From Sphingomonas bacterium (lineage in GTDB: Bacteria; Pseudomonadota; Alphaproteobacteria; Sphingomonadales; Sphingomonadaceae), in NCBI GenBank assembly GCA_026785645.1, contig JAJAZM010000092.1:1-7043 (forward strand): a DNA stretch of 7,043 bases, in the 5' to 3' direction. The first letter of the stretch is position 1. Each line of letters opens with the position of its first letter. This document shows positions 1 through 5,139 of the stretch, piece by piece. The notes under the pieces are model-generated. The model was not told the origin of the DNA. It saw only the letters and a program-made list of their open reading frames with translations, and did not search any database. The translations under genes were made by a program, and so were the position numbers.

Positions 1-189
1 AATTGTGACGTCTTGATGGGCCAAAATTTCGCCCGCTTCAACATCAACAATGTTCACGTTCTTGATGATGAAATTTCCCGCAACGCTATCGTCAGGGGCT
101 TCCGGTAGCGGAATTACTAGCATCAGCGTAATCGCGAGTAACAGCGCAGCGAAAATCAAAGCCGAAATCTTTAGCTTAATTCTTGTCAT
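1..189 (-). CDS. Amidohydrolase-like protein, N-terminal fragment (runs off window edge)
   Basis: The reverse strand has an ATG at 189 and stays open for 63 codons to the window edge, so only the N-terminus is visible. Residues about 8-28 are a continuous hydrophobic stretch after Lys/Arg-rich residues, which fits a signal peptide or an N-terminal membrane anchor. Residues 40-63 (NFIIKNVNIVDVEAGEILAH, then QDVTI) match the first beta-strand region typical of metal-dependent amidohydrolases of the imidazolonepropionase or peptidase M38-like type, where an 'I.NV.IVD...G.I' motif precedes the metal-binding HxH. That HxH would lie outside the window, so the family is inferred from the N-terminus alone and the substrate is unknown. 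No strong Shine-Dalgarno is present, only a weak GGAT about 9 bases upstream. Codon use (AGA, CTA, TTA, many ATT) is unlike the GC-rich genes from 625 onward and suggests foreign or accessory origin. Confidence 0.65.
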   Translation of the reverse strand, partial: MTRIKLKISALIFAALLLAITLMLVIPLPEAPDDSVAGNFIIKNVNIVDVEAGEILAHQDVTI

Positions 190-190
190 T

Positions 191-204
191 TATGAATATC
201 CATA
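191..204. promoter_or_regulatory. Near-perfect palindrome just upstream of the amidohydrolase-like start
   Basis: TATGAATATCCATA reads the same on both strands at 12 of 14 positions. It ends 1 base upstream of the reverse-strand ATG at 189. Placement and symmetry fit an operator for that gene, but no binding protein can be named. It could be chance in an AT-rich stretch. Confidence 0.25.
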
Positions 205-261
205 GGTATGACTAAATTCGGCAGCCTTGAGCCATTGCTGATCTTCCGAATTGTTCGTATA

Positions 262-402
262 TTATTTGGTCACTTTCGCCGTCTTGACCTTTCCTATCCA
301 CTCGGTCACCGCTGCGCCACCAAAACCACCCGTACGACAGCCGGATAAAAGGGGTTCGATCCGGCGCATCTGCGCCCCAGACAACCAAATCAGATCACGC
401 AT
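262..402 (-). pseudogene. IS5-family transposase remnant (N-terminal fragment)
   Basis: On the reverse strand an ATG at 402 opens a 46-codon frame that stops at 262. A GAGGAG ribosome-binding site (411-416 on the plus strand) lies 8 bases upstream. The first 17 residues, MRDLIWLSGAQMRRIEP, closely resemble the start of IS5-family DDE transposases (pattern 'M.DL.WL...QM.R.EP'), which in intact copies continues with 'SHG.PRVDDRRV.SGI'. Here the similarity stops after IEP, and the remaining 29 residues (from LLSGCRTGG onward) are not recognisable transposase. No catalytic DDE residues are present, so this is a dead fragment left by deletion or recombination. A terminal inverted repeat could lie around 464-484, but no partner repeat was found, so element borders cannot be drawn. 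The family call is from memory of the N-terminal signature. Confidence 0.6.
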
Positions 403-624
403 GGCAGCGTCTCCTCGCGCAACCATTGAATCGAACGATCACCACGTAAGCCAAGCAATTTAACGGGGGGTGTGGTTAGTCAAATCAATCCTTTGGCCGG
501 GTGATCGACGTGGCCGCCGGGCGGCCGCAATTGTCACTTGATTGCAACAGTCGGACCGTCTCGAATCGAAACGCATGAAACTAACCGCTGGTTTGTCGGT
601 TCTATTGGCTCGAGAGGAACGATC
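403..624. other. Gene-free stretch: upstream end of the IS remnant plus leader of the zinc-ribbon gene
   Basis: No convincing gene lies here. The part next to 402 would be the leader of the truncated transposase. At 512-526 there is a GC hairpin, GGCCGC-CGG-GCGGCC, with no T-run on either side, so it is not a standard terminator. The end nearest 625 should hold the promoter of the zinc-ribbon gene, but no clear -35/-10 pair stands out. Confidence 0.4.
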
Positions 625-888
625 ATGTCGACCATACCTAGCTTGAGCGACCTGCGGATGCGCCATGACCCAGCGGGTCGCGGCTATCATGCAGTGTACC
701 GCGAACAGCAAGTCAATCATTGCCCGGGATGCGGACGGACGCACTGGATCATCGGACGCATGTCGGCCGAGTGCGCCTTCTGCTCGACCGCGCTTCCGTT
801 GGCCGAGGCGAGCATGCGTTCGCACAGCGCCCCGGCGATCATCAAGCACCGCAATCGCAACAACGAAAGCCCGGCCTGGGCTGCGTAA
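625..888 (+). CDS. Small zinc-ribbon protein of unknown function
   Basis: This is an 87-residue protein. The ATG at 625 is chosen because GAGAGGA (612-618) sits 6 bases upstream. The same frame is open further upstream from a TTG at 538, but that start has no such site. Two cysteine pairs, C33-PG-C36 and C50-AF-C53, form a CxxC-N13-CxxC zinc ribbon. Between them is the segment GRTHWIIGRMSAE, and after them STALPLAEA. There is no signal peptide or membrane segment, so the protein is probably cytoplasmic. The tail (about residues 65-87) is polar and basic and likely disordered. I recall similar short proteins from sphingomonads, all without an assigned role; no function is claimed. It converges on the isomerase gene with 3 bases between the two stop codons, and its terminator lies inside that gene at 941-981. 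Confidence 0.75.
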   Translation: MSTIPSLSDLRMRHDPAGRGYHAVYREQQVNHCPGCGRTHWIIGRMSAECAFCSTALPLAEASMRSHSAPAIIKHRNRNNESPAWAA

Positions 889-891
889 AGA

Positions 892-1779
892 TTATTTCGC
901 TGGCCGTACCGGTACCAGCGCATTGCACAGATCTACCCCCCCGGCGGGACGAATGTAAAATTCGTCCTGCCGGTTTTTTTTGACCCGCAGCCAGCGCGCG
1001 AACGAGGCGCTCTTGTCCTTGAGATATTCGAAGCGCGGCCGCTCCGCCTCGGGCAGCATCGACGCCAGCCGGACGTTGGCGATCGGCACGTCGGATGTGC
1101 GCTCCTTGTAGAAGCCCAGTGCTTCGGTACCACGCGGCAGGCTCGCCATATGCTCGATCCCGCTCACCACCCGGCCGACGACCGCGATTACGCGGTCGAG
1201 CGAGCGCGGGCCATGCCCGATCGCGGCATAGAGTTCGCCGCCCATCCCGGTATCGGGAGACAAGTCGCGCCCGACCCCGACGCTGGCGTAGCAATGCGGC
1301 AGATTGGCGGTGCCGGCCTTGGCATCGTAAGCGACCGGCCAGCCGGCGGTGTAGCCAACCGCCGGGGCATAGGAATCGGACGATCCGAGCGGGGTGATCC
1401 GAAGCCCGCGAAGCGCGCGATGATATTCCGCCGGCGGCTTCTTAACCACGCTCGCCGGAAGCGGCTTGTCGCTGTCATTATTGCCCCACTGCGCGACATA
1501 ATTATCCTGCACGCGATAGATTGCGGCGCCCTGCCAATAGCCCGATCTGGCCAGCGCGCGGATGTTGGCGACATGGACCGGCGCAAACAATGGCGCGAGC
1601 TGGACCACGATCCTTTGGCCATTCTTCAGGTCGATCAGCATCAGATCGTCGGCCGGAATCGCCTGCCATTCACCGGGGCGCGATTCGGCAATCACGCTTG
1701 GCGGCGTGGCATATTTAACTGGCGGCGGGGCGGCCGCGACCAGGGCCGTGGCGGCGGCAACGAGCAACAAGTGACGCAT
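892..1779 (-). CDS. Exported cyclophilin-type peptidyl-prolyl cis-trans isomerase
   Basis: This 295-residue protein should catalyse proline cis-trans isomerisation during folding of exported proteins. Residues 1-17 (MRHLLLVAAATALVAAA) form a signal peptide, placing it in the periplasm. The cyclophilin core covers about residues 45-215. YRVQDNYVAQWGNND (88-102) matches the family's 'F.R...F..QGGD' block, giving R89 as the likely catalytic arginine. SLDRVIAVVGRVVSGIE (193-209) matches the 'LDG.HVVFG.V..G' block. The usual 'GSQFF' block is poorly kept, so this is a divergent member. A C-terminal extension of about 75 residues ends in DLCNALVPVR. Two ATGs lie close together: AAAGGAG directly abuts the one at 1785 and is 6 bases from the one at 1779, so 1779 is taken. 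Residues 267-280 are encoded by the DNA that forms the opposite-strand terminator. purT diverges 36 bases away. Confidence 0.85.
   Translation of the reverse strand: MRHLLLVAAATALVAAAPPPVKYATPPSVIAESRPGEWQAIPADDLMLIDLKNGQRIVVQLAPLFAPVHVANIRALARSGYWQGAAIYRVQDNYVAQWGNNDSDKPLPASVVKKPPAEYHRALRGLRITPLGSSDSYAPAVGYTAGWPVAYDAKAGTANLPHCYASVGVGRDLSPDTGMGGELYAAIGHGPRSLDRVIAVVGRVVSGIEHMASLPRGTEALGFYKERTSDVPIANVRLASMLPEAERPRFEYLKDKSASFARWLRVKKNRQDEFYIRPAGGVDLCNALVPVRPAK
941..981 (+). terminator. Strong intrinsic terminator of the zinc-ribbon gene, inside the isomerase gene
   Basis: A 14-bp stem (941-954, CCGGCGGGACGAAT, with 960-973, ATTCGTCCTGCCGG) contains one G-U pair and closes a GTAAA loop. It is followed by eight T (974-981). 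This is a textbook Rho-independent terminator for plus-strand transcription, 53 bases after the zinc-ribbon stop codon. It lies wholly inside the reverse-strand isomerase gene; its T-run supplies the two Lys codons K267-K268. Confidence 0.92.
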
Positions 1780-1815
1780 CGACATCTCCTTTGACGCGAG
1801 TGTAAGCGGAGATCG
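1780..1815. promoter_or_regulatory. Short divergent region between the isomerase and purT
   Basis: Only 36 bases separate the two divergent starts, so promoters must overlap each other or extend into the opposite gene. Reverse strand: a TACACT (1804-1799) could be a -10 for the isomerase. Plus strand: TTGACG (1791-1796) resembles a -35 but has no good -10 before the purT start. The two start regions form an imperfect inverted repeat: CATCGACATCTCC (1777-1789) against GGAGATCGATG (1808-1818). This may simply reflect similar ribosome-binding sites. Confidence 0.35.
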
Positions 1816-2958
1816 ATGTATCTCGCTACCCTCATGCTGCTCGGCTCGGGCGAACTCGGCCGCGAATTCGCCATCTCCGCCAAGCGCCTCGGCTGCCGGG
1901 TGATCGCCTGCGACCGCTATGACGATGCGCCCGCGATGCAGGTCGCCGACGCGCGCGAAGTGTTTTCGATGCTCGACGGCACGGCCTTGCGCGCGGCGGT
2001 CGAGAAGCACCGTCCCGATTATGTGGTGCCCGAGATCGAGGCGATCGACACCGCGATGTTGGCCACGCTCGAGGGCGAGGGGTGGCGCATCGTCCCCTCG
2101 GCCAAGGCGGTCCAGCTGACCATGAACCGCGACGGGATCCGCGATTTTGCCGCGGGTGAGCTTGGCCTGACCACCTCGCGCTATATCTTCGCCGAAACCC
2201 GTAAGGAGGCGATGGCCGCCGGGGTTGGCCTGCCCGCGGTGGTCAAGCCGGTGATGTCGTCGAGCGGCAAGGGGCAGAGCGTCGCCCGGACCGAGGCCGA
2301 GCTCGGCACCGCCTTCGACCATGCCATCGCCAACATGCGCGGCGACCGGCCCCGGGTAATCGTCGAGCAGTTTATCGACTTCGATTATGAGATCACCTTG
2401 CTGACGGTCGCGACGAAGGACGGCGTGCTGTTCTGCCCGCCGATCGGTCATCGCCAGGAAGGCGGCGACTATCGCGAAAGCTGGCAGCCCGCGCCGATGG
2501 ACGCCGCCGTGCTCGCCTCGGCGCAGGAGCAAGCCACAAGGGTGGTAACCGCGCTCGGCGGGTTCGGCCTGTTCGGGGTCGAATTCTTCGTCGCCGGAAA
2601 CCAGGCGATCTTCTCCGAACTGTCGCCCCGCCCGCACGACACCGGCATGGTCACCTTGATCGGCCAGTCCCCCAACGAGTTCGAGCTTCACCTCCGCGCC
2701 ATCCTCGGCTTGCCGATCCCCGCCATCACGCTCCCCGGCCCCGCCGCCTCGGCAGTGATTCTCGCCACCAGCGAAAGCAGCGACTTTGGGTATTCCGGCG
2801 TCGATGATGCACTCGCGCTTGGCGGCGATGTGCGCCTGTTTGCCAAGCCCACGACCCTCAAGAACCGTCGCATGGGCGTTGCCTTGGCGCGCGGGGAGAC
2901 GGTCGATGAAGCGATCACACTCGCCAAGGCCACGGCCGGTTGCATAAATATACACTAA
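1816..2958 (+). CDS. purT: Formate-dependent phosphoribosylglycinamide formyltransferase (GAR transformylase 2)
   Basis: PurT makes formyl-GAR from GAR, formate and ATP in de novo purine synthesis, bypassing the folate-dependent PurN step. The protein has 380 residues, slightly shorter at the N-terminus than the ~392-residue E. coli enzyme. It has the ATP-grasp layout. The N-terminal domain carries GSGELG (10-15) and PEIEAID (72-78, GAR site) and MNRDGIR (103-109). The ATP lid holds K144 and SSSGKGQ (148-154), with VEQF (183-186) following. The core has GHRQEGGDYRESWQP (211-225). Metal ligands are E256 (FGVEFF) and E268 (FSELSPRPHD), with D275, and AKP (343-345) and RR (351-352) follow. All key blocks are present, so it should be active. 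GCGGAGA lies about 3 bases upstream of the ATG at 1816, and an in-frame stop at 1792-1794 rules out a longer protein. The last five codons (CINIH) fall within the ARG-box patch before argC and include two otherwise rare ATA codons. Confidence 0.96.
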   Translation: MYLATLMLLGSGELGREFAISAKRLGCRVIACDRYDDAPAMQVADAREVFSMLDGTALRAAVEKHRPDYVVPEIEAIDTAMLATLEGEGWRIVPSAKAVQLTMNRDGIRDFAAGELGLTTSRYIFAETRKEAMAAGVGLPAVVKPVMSSSGKGQSVARTEAELGTAFDHAIANMRGDRPRVIVEQFIDFDYEITLLTVATKDGVLFCPPIGHRQEGGDYRESWQPAPMDAAVLASAQEQATRVVTALGGFGLFGVEFFVAGNQAIFSELSPRPHDTGMVTLIGQSPNEFELHLRAILGLPIPAITLPGPAASAVILATSESSDFGYSGVDDALALGGDVRLFAKPTTLKNRRMGVALARGETVDEAITLAKATAGCINIH

Positions 2959-2976
2959 ACTGCATATAGACTGCAT
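2940..2976. promoter_or_regulatory. Tandem ARG-box-like operators in front of and across the argC start
   Basis: In otherwise GC-rich DNA this patch is strikingly AT-rich. Box 1 (2939-2956, GTTGCATAAATATACACT) matches the E. coli ARG box core TGAATAATTATACA at 12 of 14 positions (2941-2954) and is a near-palindrome. Box 2 (2959-2976) is TGCAT-N6-TGCAT, with half-sites at 2961 and 2972. The two boxes are 20 bases apart, as for 18-bp ARG boxes separated by 2 bases. Double TGCAT half-sites 11 bases apart recall ARG boxes described in Streptomyces (from memory). A classical ArgR is encoded at the end of the same cluster. An arginine-loaded ArgR hexamer here would cover the promoter and the start codon, repressing argCJBR including its own gene. 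Confidence 0.75.
2965..2970 (+). promoter_or_regulatory. Possible -10 element for a leaderless argC transcript
   Basis: TATAGA lies 4 bases before the argC ATG at 2975, inside the second ARG-like box. TTGCAT at 2940-2945 could be its -35, with a 19-base spacer that is longer than ideal. Transcription would then start at or very near the ATG. No Shine-Dalgarno is visible upstream of argC, which fits a leaderless message. This is an inference; no transcript data are available. Confidence 0.35.
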
Positions 2977-3982
2977 GATTCGTGTCGCCATCCTCGGCGC
3001 CTCCGGCTATGTCGGCGGCGAACTGCTCCGCCTCCTCGCCGCGCATCCCGGCATGGAGGTCGCGGCCGCCTTCGGCTCCTCGACCGCAGGAAAGCGCGCC
3101 GCCGACGTCCATCCCCACCTCGCCCTAGCCTATCCCGATCTATTGCTCGCCGCCTGGGAGCCTGCCCTGCTCGCGGGGACCGATCTGATCCTCGCCGCTC
3201 TGCCTCACGGCGAAACCCAGCGCCTCGTCGACGACCTCCTCGCGCCCAATATCCCGATCGTCGATCTCGGCGCCGACTTCCGCTTGAGCAGCGCAGCGGA
3301 TTTCGAAAGCTGGTACGGCGAACCCCACCAGCGCCCCGACCTGCTCGGGCAGTTCACCTACGGCCTCCCCGAATTCTTCCGCGAGAAGATCGCCACGTCG
3401 AAGCGCGTCGCTGCGCCCGGTTGCTACCCGACCGCCACCAATCTGGCGATCAAGCCGCTGATTGACGCCGGGGCGATCGAGGCGACGGGTATCATCGTCG
3501 ACGCCGCTTCGGGGGTCAGCGGGGCGGGCCGTTCCGCCAATGCGGGAACGCACTTTTGCAGCGTCGATGGAAGCTTTCGCGCCTACGGCCTGACCGCTCA
3601 CCGCCACACCGCCGAGATGGAGATGGTGTCAGGCGCCAGCGTCCTGTTCACTCCGCACCTCATGGCCACCAGTCGCGGCATCCTCGCCACCTGCTACGCC
3701 AAGGCGACCGGCACCGCCGACCCGCTGGCGATCCTGCGCGAAGCCTACGCCGGCGAGCCGTTCGTCCATGTCGGCGAGGCCTTGCCCGAGACCAAATGGG
3801 CGACCGGCTCAAATGCCGCTTTCCTTTCGGCACGTTTCGACCAGCGCACCGGGACGATCGTCGCGCTCGCCGCAATCGACAATCTCGGCAAGGGCGCGGC
3901 GGGGCAGATGATCCAGTGCGCCAATCTCATGCTCGGACAGGATGAAACCGCCGGGCTAAGCAATAGCGGAGTATATCCATGA
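2975..3982 (+). CDS. argC: N-acetyl-gamma-glutamyl-phosphate reductase
   Basis: ArgC performs the third step of arginine synthesis: NADPH-dependent reduction of N-acetylglutamyl phosphate to N-acetylglutamate semialdehyde. It has 335 residues, normal for the family. The Rossmann dinucleotide-binding motif is GASGYVGGELLRLL (8-21). GADFRL (99-104) and a WYG segment follow. The catalytic cysteine is C150 in PGCYPT (148-153). HRHTAEM (209-215) holds the family's catalytic histidine. GSN (278-280) and DNLGKGAAGQ (302-311) complete the cofactor and substrate sites. The ATG at 2975 puts the nucleotide-binding motif at its usual distance from the N-terminus, although no ribosome-binding site precedes it. 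It is the first gene of the arginine cluster, 16 bases after purT, and overlaps argJ by ATGA. The ending GLSNSGVYP recalls actinobacterial ArgC. Confidence 0.97.
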   Translation: MIRVAILGASGYVGGELLRLLAAHPGMEVAAAFGSSTAGKRAADVHPHLALAYPDLLLAAWEPALLAGTDLILAALPHGETQRLVDDLLAPNIPIVDLGADFRLSSAADFESWYGEPHQRPDLLGQFTYGLPEFFREKIATSKRVAAPGCYPTATNLAIKPLIDAGAIEATGIIVDAASGVSGAGRSANAGTHFCSVDGSFRAYGLTAHRHTAEMEMVSGASVLFTPHLMATSRGILATCYAKATGTADPLAILREAYAGEPFVHVGEALPETKWATGSNAAFLSARFDQRTGTIVALAAIDNLGKGAAGQMIQCANLMLGQDETAGLSNSGVYP

Positions 3983-5139
3983 GCGTCACAACCCCGGAAG
4001 GCTTCGTCGCCGCCGGGATCCACGCCGGGATCAAGACCAGCCGCCGCGACATGGCGCTGCTCGCGACCGACGACGGCCTTCCGGTGCCGACGGCGGCGGT
4101 GTTCACCACCAACAAGTTCCGCGCCCCACCAGTCGATGCCTGCATCGCCCGGCTCGCCGCGACGGGCGGGATGGCGGCGGGGGTGGTGGTCAATTCGGGC
4201 AATGCCAATGCCGGCACCGGCGATCCGGGGCGCGCCGATGCGGAGGCGATGTGCGCTGCGGCGGCAGCAGCGGTTGGCTGCGACAGCCAAGCGATGCTGG
4301 TGTGCTCGACCGGGTTGATCGGGATCGCGCTGCCGATGGACAAGATCCTGCCCGGTATCCCGATGCTCGGTGCGGCGCTGGCGAGCGACGGCGGGGGCGA
4401 TGCCGCCAAGGGAATTCTCACCACCGATACGCGGCCTAAGGAATCGCTCATCAAGGGCGATGGCTACAGCATCGGCGGCATGGCCAAGGGGTGCGGGATG
4501 TTGGCACCGAACATGGCCACGATGCTGGCATTCCTGACCACCGACGCCGCGCTGACCATTGATGAGCTTCAGCCGATCCTGGCGCGGGCGAGCGATGCGA
4601 CGTTCAACTGCCTGATCACCGACGGCGCGACCTCGACCAATGATAGTGTGATGCTGTTCGCCAGCGGTCGCAAGTCGCGGCCTGACCTCGCCAGGTTCGA
4701 GGATGATGTGCGGCAGGTGTGCGAGGCTCTGATGCTCGCAATGGCGCGCGATGCGGAGGGGATGACCAAGCTGGTGGTGATCCGCGTGGTCGGTGCCGCG
4801 AGCGATGCCGAAGCGCGGCTGGTGGCGCGCTCGATCGGCAATAACCAATTGATCAAATGCAGCTGGTATGGCGCCGATGCTTATTGGGGGAGGCTGCTGG
4901 CGGAGGCGGGATCTTGCGGGGCGGCGTTTACAAGTCACACTGCGAGCATCACCTACGGCGGGGTATGCGTCGCCCGGGGCGGGGTAGAAATACCCCATGA
5001 TAACAACGCAGTAGCCCAACATATGCGCGGCGACGAAATTGCCATCATGGTCGACCTCGGGCTCGGCACGGGCTCCGGCCGCGCGGTGTCGGTCGACCTC
5101 GGCCCCGGCTACATCAAGGAAAATGCGGCTACCTCATGA
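3979..5139 (+). CDS. argJ: Bifunctional ornithine acetyltransferase / N-acetylglutamate synthase
   Basis: ArgJ transfers acetyl from N-acetylornithine to glutamate, closing the cyclic arginine pathway; many members also use acetyl-CoA to make N-acetylglutamate. The 386-residue precursor should cleave itself at Ala180-Thr181 in APNMATML (176-183), freeing Thr181 as nucleophile and giving alpha (1-180) and beta (181-386) chains. CSTGLIG (109-115) supplies the oxyanion hole. NSGNANAGTG (72-81), TTDTRPKE (148-155), GGMAKG (166-171), STND (219-222) and AEGMTK (259-264) are family blocks. The usual 'GADPNWGR' reads GADAYWGR (298-305), and the tail ends YIKENAATS rather than about 'Y(V/I).INA.Y.T'; N382 and a terminal T/S remain. 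The second activity cannot be judged from sequence. GGAG (3968-3971) lies 7 bases upstream. The gene overlaps argC and argB by ATGA each, implying translational coupling. Its N-terminus (MSVT.P.GF.AAG) looks more actinobacterial than alphaproteobacterial. Confidence 0.96.
   Translation: MSVTTPEGFVAAGIHAGIKTSRRDMALLATDDGLPVPTAAVFTTNKFRAPPVDACIARLAATGGMAAGVVVNSGNANAGTGDPGRADAEAMCAAAAAAVGCDSQAMLVCSTGLIGIALPMDKILPGIPMLGAALASDGGGDAAKGILTTDTRPKESLIKGDGYSIGGMAKGCGMLAPNMATMLAFLTTDAALTIDELQPILARASDATFNCLITDGATSTNDSVMLFASGRKSRPDLARFEDDVRQVCEALMLAMARDAEGMTKLVVIRVVGAASDAEARLVARSIGNNQLIKCSWYGADAYWGRLLAEAGSCGAAFTSHTASITYGGVCVARGGVEIPHDNNAVAQHMRGDEIAIMVDLGLGTGSGRAVSVDLGPGYIKENAATS
4981..4996 (+). other. Small GAAA-tetraloop hairpin within argJ
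   Basis: GGGGTA-GAAA-TACCCC forms a perfect 6-bp stem capped by a stable GNRA tetraloop in the argJ message, about 145 bases before its stop. No T-run follows, so it is not an intrinsic terminator. It may be coincidental, encoding GGVEIPH (334-340). Confidence 0.3.

Noticed and set aside
350..380. GGTTCGATCC (355-364) followed by a small GGCGC-ATCT-GCGCC hairpin, like a tRNA T-arm.
   Set aside because: The flanking bases do not pair as a T-stem and no acceptor, D or anticodon arm is present. The sequence is explained by the transposase fragment on the other strand.
251..463. A 70-codon plus-strand ORF with a signal-peptide-like start.
   Set aside because: It begins with TTG, has no ribosome-binding site, and overlaps the reverse-strand transposase remnant, which has both a good site and a recognisable N-terminus.
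512..526. GC hairpin GGCCGC-CGG-GCGGCC as a possible terminator.
   Set aside because: There is no T-run on either side and no gene that clearly needs it.
1780..2991. The isomerase reading frame stays open upstream through the whole of purT on the reverse strand, making an apparent ~700-codon ORF.
   Set aside because: The signal peptide and ribosome-binding site fix the isomerase start at 1779. The rest is antisense to purT, and its openness is typical of GC-rich codon bias.
3745..5022. A long (425-codon) reverse-strand ORF across argC and argJ.
   Set aside because: It is antisense to two clearly functional genes, has low-complexity Arg/His-rich content and no recognisable motif.
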